Positions 19,132 to 28,592 of a stretch of 64,000 nucleotides of DNA are shown here, piece after piece. The first letter of the stretch is position 1, and the number at the start of each line of letters is the position of its first letter. The stretch is taken from contig CAMCFO010000009.1 of assembly GCA_945874155.1 (NCBI GenBank), positions 1 to 64,000 on the forward strand, given 5' to 3'. The notes below the pieces were generated by a model. That model was not told the origin of the DNA. It made no database searches and saw only the letters and a program-made list of their open reading frames with translations. Origin of the DNA: an uncultured Bacteroidales bacterium. GTDB taxonomy: Bacteria; Bacteroidota; Bacteroidia; Bacteroidales; UBA932. The translations under genes were made by a program, and so were the position numbers.

Positions 19132-20176
19132 TATGAAGAACAGTTTGACCGGGGAACTCCTGTGCGTGCTCGCTTTTCTTTCATTGGTCGGGTGCGTCGG
19201 CAACAAGTCAAAAAACGAGGCAAAGGCACCTGTGAGGGTCGGAGTCGTGACGGTTTCGCAAACCGAAACGGATGTCACCAGGACCTACAACGGCAAGGTT
19301 GCAGCCTCAAGGGAAGTTGTGATTACGGCTCCATTTCCCGCAAAACTCGTGAGCTGCGAGGTTGGCAAAGCTCAGAAAGTGGATGAAGGCCAGGCTCTTG
19401 CCCAATTGTATTCAGAAACGGTCCAAAGCACTTATTCTGCGGCAGAGGCCACACTCCGCCAGGCCCAAGATGCTTATGACCGTCTTCAGAAGGTCAAGGA
19501 CAACGGCAGCGTGCCGGAGATAAAAGTGGTGGAGGTGGAGACTGCCCTCGCCAAGGCAACAGCCACTTACAAGGCATCTGCAAAGGCCCTCGAAGACTGC
19601 ACGGTCAAGGCTCCGTTCCCGGGCACCGTGAGCGAGGTGATGGCAGAGTGTGGAGAAGACCTCGCCATAGCCCAACCTCTTTTCAGATTGGTGGATTTGG
19701 GCAGTCTGGAAATCTCAATCCCTGTCCCTGAAACTGAAATTGCATCCCTCAAAGCCGGCAGCGAGGCTCTTGTGTCCATCCCGGCCATTTCCACAGCCTC
19801 TTTCCCGGCAAAACTTGTCAGCAAGGGAGTTTCCGCATCGGCGGTTTCCCACAACTATGAATGTCGCCTGAAAGTCAGTGTTCCGGTGGACGGAATGATG
19901 CCTGGAATGATAGGAAAAGTCCGCTTCCGCACTCCCGCTTCCGACAGGAATGTGGTGATTCCCTCTTCTGCAGTGCGCGGTGACAGAAACGGAAGGTATG
20001 TGTGGACCGTCACCTCATCGGAGACCGTCGCGAAGAAATATATTTCCACGGGAGGCTTTTCCGGCAACGGTATCGTGGTGTCTGAGGGTTTGGAGGAAGG
20101 TGACAGGGTCATTACTCAGGGAATGTCCAAGGTCAGTACCGGAATGAGGGTTGAGGCTGTTCCATCTAATGAATGA
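19124..20176 (+). CDS. RND efflux periplasmic adaptor (membrane fusion protein)
   Basis: HlyD/AcrA-type adaptor bridging an inner-membrane RND pump and an outer-membrane channel. 350 residues; an ATG at 19133 gives an equally good lipoprotein signal (LSLVGC) and may be the real start. Order of parts: beta-barrel and lipoyl halves (VVITAPFPAKLVSCEVGKAQKVDEG written in pieces: the lipoyl half is around residues 65-95), a helical hairpin (about 95-150, heptad-rich with AEATLRQAQDAYDRL), the second lipoyl half (VKAPFPGTVSEV), a beta-barrel domain and a membrane-proximal domain. It overlaps the previous gene by eight bases and the next by eight (using the 20169 start). The partner is the fused permease-TolC protein downstream. 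Substrate unknown. Confidence 0.9.
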   Translation: MNSMKNSLTGELLCVLAFLSLVGCVGNKSKNEAKAPVRVGVVTVSQTETDVTRTYNGKVAASREVVITAPFPAKLVSCEVGKAQKVDEGQALAQLYSETVQSTYSAAEATLRQAQDAYDRLQKVKDNGSVPEIKVVEVETALAKATATYKASAKALEDCTVKAPFPGTVSEVMAECGEDLAIAQPLFRLVDLGSLEISIPVPETEIASLKAGSEALVSIPAISTASFPAKLVSKGVSASAVSHNYECRLKVSVPVDGMMPGMIGKVRFRTPASDRNVVIPSSAVRGDRNGRYVWTVTSSETVAKKYISTGGFSGNGIVVSEGLEEGDRVITQGMSKVSTGMRVEAVPSNE

Positions 20177-23100
20177 AAGGGTTATGGAACACAAGGGCCT
20201 GACTTCGAAGATGGTGCTCGGAGCCATTAAATACAAGAACATAGTCCGTCTCATCCTCGTGCTGCTCATCCTCGCCGGAATTGTGGGGCTGCAATATATG
20301 AACAAGGATGAATTCCCTACCTTTGAAATCAAGCAGGGACTCATCGCGGCAGTCTATCCCGGGGCGGATGTACACGAAGTCGAAAGGGAGGTGGGCAAGC
20401 CTCTGGAGGACCTGCTGTTTTCAATGCAGGAGGTAAACAGGAGTGCCACCAAGGTAGTCAGTCGCGACGGCATCTGCTATGTCTATACGGACTTGAACAC
20501 CCCAGCATCCAAGAAGAACGAAGTCTGGTCCAAAATCCGCCTGAAGTTGCAGAACTTCAAGCAGACACTGCCTCCCGGGGTGCTCGCTATCGTGGCTATG
20601 GACGAATTCAGCGACCTTACCTCGGTGCTCATTGCTATGGAATCCTCCGACAAGGGCCCTTCCGAGATGAAGGAATATGCCGATGACCTTGCAGCAAGAT
20701 TGCGCACTATTCCGACACTCGCCAATGCCAAGATTCTGGGCGAACAGCAGGAGGAAATAGCCGTAATCGTGGACCGGGACCGTCTCGCTGCTTATGGAAT
20801 ATCCCCGGCATCCCTCGCTCTGGACTATCAGACCTCAGCAATGCAGATGCTCGGAGGAAAGTTCTCCACCTCTTATGCAGCCTCTCCGGTGCACGTGAAA
20901 AAGACCGTGAATGACCAGCAGGAACTGGAAAACAAAATCATCTGGTCTTCCAATGAAGGGCAGGTGCTCAGGCTCAAGGATGTGGCGCGCATAGAGCGCA
21001 GATGCAAGGAGCCTTCTTCGCTGGTGACCTACAACGGCCACACGGCCCTGGTGCTTTCCATAGAAATGCGCCCTGACAACAATATTGTGGCATTCGGAAA
21101 AGAGGTGGACAAGGTGCTGGCGGACTTTATGTCCGATGCCCCCGAAAGCCTGAAGGTTTCCCGCATAACCGACCAGCCGAAGGTCGTCGGGGATTCAGTC
21201 TGGTCTTTCCTCAGGGACTTGCTGATATCGATGCTCGTGGTGATTCTGGTGATGCTTCTGCTCTTCCCTATGCGTTCCGCGCTCATCGCATCTTCCGGAG
21301 TGCCGGTCTGCACTGCCATTGCCCTGGCCTGTATGTACCTTTTCGGTATATGCCTGAACACTGTTTCCCTTGCCGCCCTGATTGTGGTGCTGGGAATGAT
21401 AGTGGACGACTCCATCATCACTATGGACGGCTATATGGATAAACTCAGCAAGGGAATGTCGAGAGTGGATGCAGCCTGTGCCAGTGCCCAGGAACTTTTT
21501 ATGCCTATGCTTATGGCTACAGTTGCAATCAGTGCAATGTTCTTCCCTATGACCGGCATAATCACAGGCTACCTCGGGGATTTCGTTAAAACCTTCCCTT
21601 ATGTAATCGCCTTTGCCCTGATGGCTTCCCTTGCCTATGCGGTGCTGGTGGTCCCGTCCCTGGAGGTCAAATTCATCAACTCCACCAAGAGCAGCAGGTC
21701 CAATTTCATAACCCGTATGCAGGACCGCCTGTTCGATGCCTTGCAGAAAGGCTATGACTACATACAGGGCAAGTGTTTCCGTCATCCGGTCCTCACCATA
21801 CTTTCAGGAGTTGCGGCCATCGGTCTGGGACTGCTTATGTTCTCGCGTATGAACCTACAGCTTATGCCTATGGCTGCCCGTCCGGTCTTTGCCGTGGAAA
21901 TCTATCTCGACCCTTCCGCCGACCTTGCGCACACCACCGCAGTAGCCGACTCTATGGCCACTCTTCTGCGTCAGGACCGCCGAGTCACCTCCGTTACTGA
22001 GTTCATAGGCACAGGAACTCCGCGTTTTCACGCCACCTATTCTCCCATTCTCCCCGGACCGAATGTTGCCCAGCTCATAGTGAACACCAGATCCAACAAG
22101 GCCACAGAGTCTTTTCTCAAGGAAATGGAGTCGCGTTACGAGCACTGGTTTCCGGAAGCTGTGGTGCATTTCAAGCAGATGGACTATCAGGGAGTGTCCG
22201 CTCCGGTGGAAGTGAAGGTTTTCGGGGAAGATTACCAGCAGATGTGTGAGGTAGCGGATACCATAAGGAATTATATGGCTGGCCTTGATATGCTTAAATG
22301 GGTGCACTCCGACACGGACAATCAGGTTTCTTCCATTGCGGTGGAACTTGACGAGGATGAGGCTCTGCGTATGGGCGTGAACCGTACCCTGATGAATCTT
22401 TCCCTGACCGGCGAGATGGGTTCCTTCCCTTTGAGCAGCATCAGGGAGGGTGAAACCGTAATTCCTGTAAATCTCTATTCGGAGAATTACGGCGATGGGG
22501 CGGATTACGAAAACATAGCCAATACCCTTGTGCCCTCGTCCATACCGGGAGTTTCGGTACCTCTGCGTCAGGTGGCTCAGCTCAGTCCCGAGTGGAAACC
22601 GGAATCCCTCACCCGCGTGGACGGCAAGCCTGTCATCGTAATCGGTGCGGATATGCGTTTCGGCAAGAGCCAGCCCACAGCCACCCGTGCCGTGAAGAAG
22701 TTCCTGAAAGACTTGGACTTGCCTGAAGGGGTGAGTGTGGAGTTCGGCGGACTGAACAATGTGAACAGGACCATAGGCCCAGAGATTGCGCTTTCGTTCA
22801 TCGCTGCGGTGCTGGTGCTTTTCTTCTTCCTGGTCTTCCATTTCAAGAAGATATCCCTTGCCATTCTGACCATCATACTGAGTACCCTCTGCCTTTTCGG
22901 AGCCTTTTTCGGGCTTTGGATTTTCGGCCTCGATTTCTCGATGACCGCCGTGCTGGGACTCATTTCGCTGGTCGGCATCATAGTCCGGAACGGAATCATT
23001 ATGTTTGAATATGCGGAAGAACTGCGTTTTGCCAATGGTGTGCCGTTGAAGGAAGCGGCAGAGGAGGCAGGCAAAAGGCGTATGAGGCCTATTTTCCTGA

Positions 23101-24716
23101 CTTCGTGTACGACGGCTTTGGGCGTCTTGCCTATGATTATCAGCGGAGACCTGCTCTGGATGCCTATGGGTGTGGTCATCTGTTTCGGAACTATGCTTTC
23201 GGTAATACTGATTACACTGATTATGCCTGTTTCCTACTGGGTGATTTTTCGCGGGAGGGAAAACCAGAAGCAAGGACGGCCGCTTGAAGATTCTCCTGTT
23301 GAGTCGTCTGTTGATCCTTCCGGGACCGGTGCAGCTTCCGGGGCATCCAAGGCTCTGGTGTGCGCGGCTCTGCTTTGCCTGTCGCCGACATTCGCTTCCG
23401 CACAGAGTCTGAGCCTGGAAGATTGCCGGGAGATGGCCCTGAGCAATGCTGCAGTCCAGAAAAATGCCGAACTGGATGTGCAGGCAGCCGTTTATCAGAA
23501 ACAGGAGGCATTTGCGGAGTATTTCCCTCGTGTAAGTGCTTCCGCATTTGGCTACTGGGCTCTTAAGCCTATGATAGAAATAGGGGTGTCGGACATTTTG
23601 GGCAAAAGCGAGGCTGCCGTCAACCTGACCAACAAGATGGAGGAGTTTGCCGGAATGTACGGTATCAACACCTCTTATGAGGCTTTCAAGCGCGGTTATT
23701 CGGCTTCGGTAATGGCACTGCAACCGATTTATGCGGGAGGAAGGATAGTCAACGGAAACCGTCTGGCCAATCTCGGCATTGAGGCTGCGGGGCTGCAGAG
23801 GGATATTCAGAAACGCAAGACCGTGCAGGATGTGGATGAAATCTGGTGGCAAATCGCTTCCGTTCAGGACAAACTGGAAATTCTGGATTATCTCGACTGC
23901 ACTCTGGACACCTTGTACAGCAATGTGAGCGCTGCCGTTGCCTCCGGTCTTGCATCTGAAACGGACCTTTTGCAGCTGGAAATCAAACGCTCAGAGTTGA
24001 AGGCCGCCCGCAAACAGGCTGAAGGAGGACTCAAACTCTTGAAAATGAACCTGTTCAACACCATAGGCCAGAAGTACAGCACTATCCCTGCCGCTGCCAC
24101 CCTTGACCGCCCGTATTTCGGGGACATAGTCCTTGAATGTGTGTCCATTCTTCCTGAAGAGCCCGGGGCATATTGGCGTGATGAAGAGGAAGTGGTGTCC
24201 GGTATGAGCGAAAGCCGTCTTCTGGACATTCAGGTGCAAGCAGGAAAATTGGAGAAGAAAATGGCCATAGGTGAGGCTCTGCCGCAGATTGCAGTGGGAG
24301 CGACCACAGGTTATTCCAATCTCTATGAAAAAGCCCGGGTGAATGTCATCGGCTTCGCAACCGTCCAGATTCCGCTGACCGACTGGGGCAAGACTTCCCG
24401 CAAGGCTCTGCGTCTGGAAACCAAGGTTCAGAAAGCCGAGAACGACCGTGCTTTCCTGCGCGAGCAGCTCAGCCTCCAGGTGGGCAGACTGTGGCTTGAA
24501 CTGGAAACCGCCTACGACAACTGGCAGACCGCAGCCGAGTCCGAGTCCGTGGCCCGCCGCCTCTATGAAGTGGCTCTTTCAAACTACTCCGCCGGCCTCT
24601 CGCCCCTTCAGGACCTCCTGCAGGCAGAAACCACCTGGCGCCAGGCCCTCAGCACCACCTCCGACTCCCTCGCCACCTACCGCAACGCCATCCTTGCCTA
24701 TCAGTCCCTGTTCTGA
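20169..24716 (+). CDS. RND inner-membrane permease fused to a TolC-like outer-membrane factor
   Basis: One uninterrupted frame of 1515 codons. Residues about 1-1035 are a complete RND permease: first membrane helix near residue 20, the TM4 proton-relay motif GMIVDDSIITMDGYM, two large periplasmic loops and twelve predicted helices. A linker rich in Pro, Ser and Gly (about 1036-1058) follows, then a hydrophobic segment SKALVCAALLCLSPTFASAQ that looks exactly like a signal peptide with an Ala-x-Ala site (cut predicted before Gln1079). Residues about 1080-1515 are a TolC/OEP protein (LEDCREMALSNAAVQ, two long helical hairpins, C-terminal LATYRNAILAYQSLF). There is no in-frame ATG between the halves. 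Permease-OEP fusions are known among Bacteroidota metal and drug pumps; signal peptidase cleavage of this one is inference. Starts at 20151 or 20184 are possible. Confidence 0.93.
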   Translation: MNERVMEHKGLTSKMVLGAIKYKNIVRLILVLLILAGIVGLQYMNKDEFPTFEIKQGLIAAVYPGADVHEVEREVGKPLEDLLFSMQEVNRSATKVVSRDGICYVYTDLNTPASKKNEVWSKIRLKLQNFKQTLPPGVLAIVAMDEFSDLTSVLIAMESSDKGPSEMKEYADDLAARLRTIPTLANAKILGEQQEEIAVIVDRDRLAAYGISPASLALDYQTSAMQMLGGKFSTSYAASPVHVKKTVNDQQELENKIIWSSNEGQVLRLKDVARIERRCKEPSSLVTYNGHTALVLSIEMRPDNNIVAFGKEVDKVLADFMSDAPESLKVSRITDQPKVVGDSVWSFLRDLLISMLVVILVMLLLFPMRSALIASSGVPVCTAIALACMYLFGICLNTVSLAALIVVLGMIVDDSIITMDGYMDKLSKGMSRVDAACASAQELFMPMLMATVAISAMFFPMTGIITGYLGDFVKTFPYVIAFALMASLAYAVLVVPSLEVKFINSTKSSRSNFITRMQDRLFDALQKGYDYIQGKCFRHPVLTILSGVAAIGLGLLMFSRMNLQLMPMAARPVFAVEIYLDPSADLAHTTAVADSMATLLRQDRRVTSVTEFIGTGTPRFHATYSPILPGPNVAQLIVNTRSNKATESFLKEMESRYEHWFPEAVVHFKQMDYQGVSAPVEVKVFGEDYQQMCEVADTIRNYMAGLDMLKWVHSDTDNQVSSIAVELDEDEALRMGVNRTLMNLSLTGEMGSFPLSSIREGETVIPVNLYSENYGDGADYENIANTLVPSSIPGVSVPLRQVAQLSPEWKPESLTRVDGKPVIVIGADMRFGKSQPTATRAVKKFLKDLDLPEGVSVEFGGLNNVNRTIGPEIALSFIAAVLVLFFFLVFHFKKISLAILTIILSTLCLFGAFFGLWIFGLDFSMTAVLGLISLVGIIVRNGIIMFEYAEELRFANGVPLKEAAEEAGKRRMRPIFLTSCTTALGVLPMIISGDLLWMPMGVVICFGTMLSVILITLIMPVSYWVIFRGRENQKQGRPLEDSPVESSVDPSGTGAASGASKALVCAALLCLSPTFASAQSLSLEDCREMALSNAAVQKNAELDVQAAVYQKQEAFAEYFPRVSASAFGYWALKPMIEIGVSDILGKSEAAVNLTNKMEEFAGMYGINTSYEAFKRGYSASVMALQPIYAGGRIVNGNRLANLGIEAAGLQRDIQKRKTVQDVDEIWWQIASVQDKLEILDYLDCTLDTLYSNVSAAVASGLASETDLLQLEIKRSELKAARKQAEGGLKLLKMNLFNTIGQKYSTIPAAATLDRPYFGDIVLECVSILPEEPGAYWRDEEEVVSGMSESRLLDIQVQAGKLEKKMAIGEALPQIAVGATTGYSNLYEKARVNVIGFATVQIPLTDWGKTSRKALRLETKVQKAENDRAFLREQLSLQVGRLWLELETAYDNWQTAAESESVARRLYEVALSNYSAGLSPLQDLLQAETTWRQALSTTSDSLATYRNAILAYQSLF

Positions 24717-24866
24717 TTTTCATTGAGATTATATGTTACCTATCTCTATGCGGACATATACATTAATGTATTATACACCAGACTCAGACTGAGCCTCTCG
24801 CAGGTGGAACGCTGTCGTACAAGCAGAAAAATACTCAGTCGTTATGGTTATTTGGAAAATTATTCC

Positions 24867-24874
24867 TATATTTG
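24867..24874 (+). promoter_or_regulatory. -7 element of the rpsL operon promoter
   Basis: TATATTTG matches TAnnTTTG, 49 bases before the rpsL ATG. A small hairpin AACCCC/GGGGTT (24876-24893) sits at the predicted transcription start; its role is unknown. Confidence 0.5.
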
Positions 24875-24922
24875 CAACCCCATTTTTGGGGTTAAACATA
24901 AATAATAGATTTATAATCATTT

Positions 24923-25315
24923 ATGCCTACAATTCAACAGTTAGTTCGCAAAGGGCGCGAGGTTATCGTCGAGAAGAGCAAATCCCGCGCACTTGATGCT
25001 TGTCCTCAGAGAAGGGGCGTTTGCGTGCGTGTTTACACAACAACACCTAAGAAACCTAACTCAGCAATGCGTAAGGTTGCACGTGTGCGTCTGACCAACT
25101 CAAAAGAGGTCAATGCGTACATACCTGGAGAAGGCCACAACCTGCAGGAGCACTCAATCGTGCTCGTGCGTGGAGGTCGTGTAAAGGACCTTCCGGGTGT
25201 ACGTTACCACATCCTTAGGGGCGCTTTGGATACGGCAGGTGTTGAGGGAAGGACTCAGTCCCGCTCTCTCTACGGAGCCAAGAGACCAAAGGCAAAGAAA
25301 GCCGCTAAGAAGTAA
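24923..25315 (+). CDS. rpsL: 30S ribosomal protein uS12
   Basis: Decoding-centre protein of the small subunit; the classic site of streptomycin-resistance changes. 130 residues, slightly longer than average because of a basic tail ([13 protein letters not shown]). The conserved streptomycin-region motif [18 protein letters not shown] and the loop [14 protein letters not shown] are both intact. First gene of the streptomycin operon here, 34 bases before rpsG. The N-terminus [12 protein letters not shown] is standard, so the start is secure. Confidence 0.98.
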   Translation: MPTIQQLVRKGREVIVEKSKSRALDACPQRRGVCVRVYTTTPKKPNSAMRKVARVRLTNSKEVNAYIPGEGHNLQEHSIVLVRGGRVKDLPGVRYHILRGALDTAGVEGRTQSRSLYGAKRPKAKKAAKK

Positions 25316-25349
25316 TTTTACATTTTTACCTTTAATCATTTAAGAAACA

Positions 25350-25826
25350 ATGAGAAAATCGAAGCCTAAGAAGAGGATTCTACTTCCTGATCCTAAGTTT
25401 CACGATGTGATGGTAACACGTTTCGTGAACAACCTTATGTTGCAGGGGAAGAAGAGTATCGCGTATTCTATTTTTTACGATGCCATTGATATGGTAGGCG
25501 AGAAGATGAAGGATTCTGACAAGGCTCCTCTCGATATCTGGAGGAAAGCCCTCGAAAACGTGACCCCTCAGGTTGAGGTGAAGTCACGTCGTGTAGGTGG
25601 TGCGAACTTCCAGGTGCCTATGGAGGTGCGCCCTGAAAGGAAGATTTCACTTTCTATGAAGAATATGATCGTCTTCGCCCGCAAGCGCTCAGGCCACTCC
25701 ATGGCCGAAAAACTTTGTGCTGAAATCATCGCCGCATACAACTGCGAGGGTGCAGCATTCAAGAGAAAAGAAGATATGCACAGAATGGCAGAGGCCAACA
25801 AGGCATTTGCACACTTCAGATTCTAA
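25350..25826 (+). CDS. rpsG: 30S ribosomal protein uS7
   Basis: Nucleates assembly of the 30S head and contacts E-site tRNA. 158 residues, normal length. It begins MRKSKPKKR and contains the conserved [17 protein letters not shown] helix, [16 protein letters not shown] and the C-terminal [12 protein letters not shown]. It lies between rpsL (34 bases upstream) and fusA (24 bases downstream) in the conserved order. In many bacteria uS7 represses its own operon by binding the rpsL-rpsG junction; I do not see a convincing equivalent in the short junction here. Confidence 0.98.
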   Translation: MRKSKPKKRILLPDPKFHDVMVTRFVNNLMLQGKKSIAYSIFYDAIDMVGEKMKDSDKAPLDIWRKALENVTPQVEVKSRRVGGANFQVPMEVRPERKISLSMKNMIVFARKRSGHSMAEKLCAEIIAAYNCEGAAFKRKEDMHRMAEANKAFAHFRF

Positions 25827-25850
25827 TTCCCTTAAAAGAGACATTGACAA

Positions 25851-27959
25851 ATGGCAAGAGATCTTAAATTTACCAGAAACATCGGTATCATGGCGCACAT
25901 CGATGCCGGTAAGACCACAACCTCAGAGCGTATTCTCTACTATACCGGTAAGACTCACAAAATCGGTGAGGTACACGAGGGAGCTGCTACAATGGACTGG
26001 ATGGTTCAGGAGCAGGAGCGTGGTATTACTATCACATCTGCCGCTACAACCGCATTCTGGCACTACAAGGGAGACACATATCAGATTAACCTCATCGACA
26101 CTCCGGGCCACGTGGACTTCACCGTTGAGGTGGAGCGTTCTCTCCGTGTGCTTGACGGAACTGTCGCAACTTTCTGTGCAGTCGGACGCGTGCAGCCTCA
26201 GTCAGAGACAGTATGGCGTCAGGCAGACAAATACGGAGTTCCTAAGATTGCCTATGTGAACAAGATGGACCGTGTGGGCGCTGACTTCCTCGCAGTTGTT
26301 GAGGAAATCAAGACCAAACTCGGTGCAAGAGCTGTTCCTATCTGCCTTCCTATCGGAGCAGAGGACAAGTTCGAGGGTATCATCGACCTCATCGCGATGA
26401 AGGCCATCTATTACGACAATACTGAGGAGCTCGTAAATTACGAAATCAAGGACATCCCTGCTTCCATGCAGGCTGAGGCAGACTCCTGGAGAGAGAAACT
26501 CGTGGAGGCTGCTGCTGACTACGATGATACACTTATGGAGAAATTCTTCGAGGATCCGGACTCCATTTCGGAGGATGAGATTATCGCTGCTCTCCGCAAG
26601 GCTACCATCGATATGTCAATTGTGCCTGCCTGCTGCGGTTCATCATTCAAGAACAAGGGTGTACAGTTCCTTCTTGATGCCGTGATGCGTTACCTTCCTT
26701 CTCCGCTTGACATTCCGTCAATCAAGGGTACCAACCCTAAGACCGGTGAAGAGGAAGTTCGTCATCCGAGTGCAAAAGAGCCGTTCTGTGCTCTCGTGTT
26801 CAAGATTGCAACTGACCCATTCGTGGGCCGTCTCGCATTCCTCCGTGCCTATTCAGGCCGTCTGGATGCAGGTTCTTATGTCCTCAACACCCGTTCAGAC
26901 AAGAAGGAAAGGGTTGCGCGTCTTTATCAGATGCACTCCAACAAGCAGAACCCTATCGAATTCGTAGAGGCCGGTGACATCTGCGCCGCTGTCGGATTCA
27001 AGGATCTCCGTACCGGAGACACCATCTGCGTGGAAACCAATCCTATTACCCTCGAGTCTATGGAGTTCCCGGATCCGGTGATCGGACTTGCAGTTGAGCC
27101 TAAGACTCAGAAAGACCTCGACAAACTCGGAATCGCTCTTGCGAAACTTGCAGAAGAGGACCCTACTTTCACAGTCAAGTCAGATCAGGAGACAGGCCAG
27201 ACCGTCATCAGCGGTATGGGTGAGCTTCACTTGGACATCATCGTGGACCGTCTGCGTCGCGAGTTCGGTGTGGACATCAATCAGGGTGCACCTCAGGTTA
27301 ACTACAAAGAGGCTATCACTCAGACAGTTCAGCACCGTGAGGTGTTCAAGAAGCAGTCTGGTGGACGTGGTAAGTTCGCGGATATCATCGTTGAAATCGG
27401 TCCTGCTGAAGAAGGCCATACCGGTCTCCAGTTCGTGGACGAAGTCAAGGGCGGTAACGTGCCTAAGGAGTTCATTCCTTCCGTTGAAAAGGGCTTCAAG
27501 TCAGCAATGGCAAACGGTGTTCTCGCCGGTTACGAAGTTCCTTCACTCAAGGTTACTCTCAAGGACGGTTCCTTCCACCCTGTCGATTCAGACCAGCTCT
27601 CATTCGAAATCTGTGCGCGTATGGCATTCCGTCACGCTTGCCCTAAGGCTAAACCAGTTCTCCTTGAGCCTATTATGAGCCTTGAGGTTGTGACTCCGGA
27701 AGACTATATGGGTGATATCGTGGGTGACCTCAACCGTCGCCGCGGACAGGTTACAGCAATGGATTCCACTGTCGGTGCAAGAATCGTGAAGGCTTTTGTT
27801 CCGCTTGCAGAGCAGTTCGGCTATGTGACCGTTCTCCGTACAATCTCTTCTGGACGTGCTACCAGCACAATGACCTTCGACCACTATGCGGAAGTTCCTG
27901 CAAACCTGGCTAAGGAGATTATTGAGAAGTCTGGCTACAAGGCTCCTGATGAGGAATAA
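25851..27959 (+). CDS. fusA: Elongation factor G
   Basis: Translational GTPase that drives translocation of tRNA and mRNA and helps in ribosome recycling. 702 residues, full length. G1 [15 protein letters not shown], switch [10 protein letters not shown] and G4 NKMDRVG are intact, and the catalytic histidine of DTPGH is present. Domain IV carries GGRGKFADI and the C-terminal domain V ends in [10 protein letters not shown]. The gene is in the conserved rpsL-rpsG-fusA order and is read by the same transcript. It has the codon usage of a highly expressed gene, which gives a strong out-of-frame open reading frame that is not a gene. Confidence 0.98.
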   Translation: MARDLKFTRNIGIMAHIDAGKTTTSERILYYTGKTHKIGEVHEGAATMDWMVQEQERGITITSAATTAFWHYKGDTYQINLIDTPGHVDFTVEVERSLRVLDGTVATFCAVGRVQPQSETVWRQADKYGVPKIAYVNKMDRVGADFLAVVEEIKTKLGARAVPICLPIGAEDKFEGIIDLIAMKAIYYDNTEELVNYEIKDIPASMQAEADSWREKLVEAAADYDDTLMEKFFEDPDSISEDEIIAALRKATIDMSIVPACCGSSFKNKGVQFLLDAVMRYLPSPLDIPSIKGTNPKTGEEEVRHPSAKEPFCALVFKIATDPFVGRLAFLRAYSGRLDAGSYVLNTRSDKKERVARLYQMHSNKQNPIEFVEAGDICAAVGFKDLRTGDTICVETNPITLESMEFPDPVIGLAVEPKTQKDLDKLGIALAKLAEEDPTFTVKSDQETGQTVISGMGELHLDIIVDRLRREFGVDINQGAPQVNYKEAITQTVQHREVFKKQSGGRGKFADIIVEIGPAEEGHTGLQFVDEVKGGNVPKEFIPSVEKGFKSAMANGVLAGYEVPSLKVTLKDGSFHPVDSDQLSFEICARMAFRHACPKAKPVLLEPIMSLEVVTPEDYMGDIVGDLNRRRGQVTAMDSTVGARIVKAFVPLAEQFGYVTVLRTISSGRATSTMTFDHYAEVPANLAKEIIEKSGYKAPDEE

Positions 27960-27992
27960 TATAGAAAGTTTAATTGGTATATAGATAAGTAT

Positions 27993-28307
27993 ATGAGCCA
28001 AAAAATAAGAATTAAACTCAAGTCATTCGATCATATGCTGATTGACAAGTCGGCAAAGAAGATCGTTGAGACAGTTTCTTCTACAGGTGCTCGTGTGAAC
28101 GGTCCTATTCCGCTTCCTACCAACAAGAAGATTTTTACTGTCAACCGCTCGACTTTCGTGAACAAGAAGGCTCGCGAGCAGTTTGAACTCAATTCTTACT
28201 GCCGTCTCCTTGACATTTACGATTCTACTCAGAAGACCGTGGATGCTCTTATGAAGCTTGAGCTCCCAAGCGGTGTTGAGGTCGAGATCAAAGTTGTGGC
28301 TGAATAA
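27993..28307 (+). CDS. rpsJ: 30S ribosomal protein uS10
   Basis: Ribosomal head protein and, as NusE, part of transcription antitermination complexes. 104 residues, normal. It contains the family signature [20 protein letters not shown] and the [17 protein letters not shown] loop. It ends the fusA transcript: a terminator hairpin follows at 28340. In most Bacteroidota rpsJ is followed directly by rplC and the S10 operon, which is absent here, so gene order is broken at this point. Confidence 0.98.
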   Translation: MSQKIRIKLKSFDHMLIDKSAKKIVETVSSTGARVNGPIPLPTNKKIFTVNRSTFVNKKAREQFELNSYCRLLDIYDSTQKTVDALMKLELPSGVEVEIKVVAE

Positions 28308-28339
28308 TTTCATATTTGAAATTTATTTCATACCTTTGT

Positions 28340-28370
28340 GGAGCCGTCTGAAACGGCGGCTCCGCTTTTT
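28340..28370 (+). terminator. Terminator after rpsJ
   Basis: GGAGCCG (28340-28346) pairs with CGGCTCC (28357-28363), followed by GCTTTTT. It ends the rpsL-rpsG-fusA-rpsJ transcript. A TACCTTTG box just before it (28331-28338) fits a -7 element by sequence but has no gene placed to use it. Confidence 0.85.
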
Positions 28371-28381
28371 ATAGCTCTTTG

Positions 28382-28483
28382 AATTTGTGTTTTCAGCCCG
28401 GATGCAGGGAGCAACCTAACGGTTGTGACCGCCAGCTGATGCGCAGTCCTGACGCAGCAGATGGCCTGAAATACACAAAAATT
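28382..28483. ncRNA. Unassigned structured region: long imperfect stem enclosing two hairpins
   Basis: The outer arms AATTTGTGTTTTCAGCC (28382 on) and GGCCTGAAATACACAAAAATT (to 28483) pair imperfectly over about 16 positions. Inside are CAACC-TAAC-GGTTG (about 28412-28425) and a 12-bp hairpin with two mismatches, CCAGCTGATGCG / CGCAGCAGATGG (about 28432-28464). The result is a three-way junction ending at the first base of the tRNA. It lies between a terminator and a tRNA gene. It may be a structured RNA, a tRNA-adjacent integration remnant or a repeat element; nothing here decides which. Confidence 0.4.
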
Positions 28484-28558
28484 GGTCCCATAGCTCAGTT
28501 GGTTAGTAGCACCTGACTCATAATCAGGGGGTCGCAGGATCATGCCCTGCTGGGACCA
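28484..28558 (+). tRNA. tRNA with CAU anticodon (Met or lysidine-type Ile2), atypical D and T arms
   Basis: The acceptor stem GGTCCCA/TGGGACC (28484-28490 with 28551-28557) is perfect. The anticodon arm CCTGA-CTCATAA-TCAGG (28512-28528) is perfect and gives anticodon CAU. The discriminator base is A28558; CCA is not encoded. The D arm has an extra T (GGTTAGTAGC where GGTTAGAGC is usual), leaving only three pairs. The T loop reads ATCATGC where TTCGAGC is usual, so positions 54 and 58 are swapped to A54 and T58. The T stem GCAGG/CCTGC is intact. Met versus Ile2 identity cannot be settled from the anticodon. It may be a functional variant or a decaying copy. Confidence 0.75.
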
Positions 28559-28560
28559 CG

Positions 28561-28592
28561 AAAAAAGCCTTCGCCACCGCGAAGGCTTTTTT
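28561..28592. terminator. Bidirectional terminator after the CAU tRNA
   Basis: AAAAAAGCCTTCG (28561-28573) pairs perfectly with CGAAGGCTTTTTT (28580-28592). It works as a T-tailed terminator on either strand. The hairpin minus its leading A run is repeated at 28696-28721. Confidence 0.85.

Noticed and set aside
21855..23852. 665-codon open frame on - opposite the RND permease
   Set aside because: Cys/His/Arg-rich nonsense antisense to a conserved permease; no family features.
28331..28338. TACCTTTG as a promoter for the tRNA or another gene
   Set aside because: Transcription would start inside the rpsJ terminator hairpin and no gene is placed to use it; likely chance.
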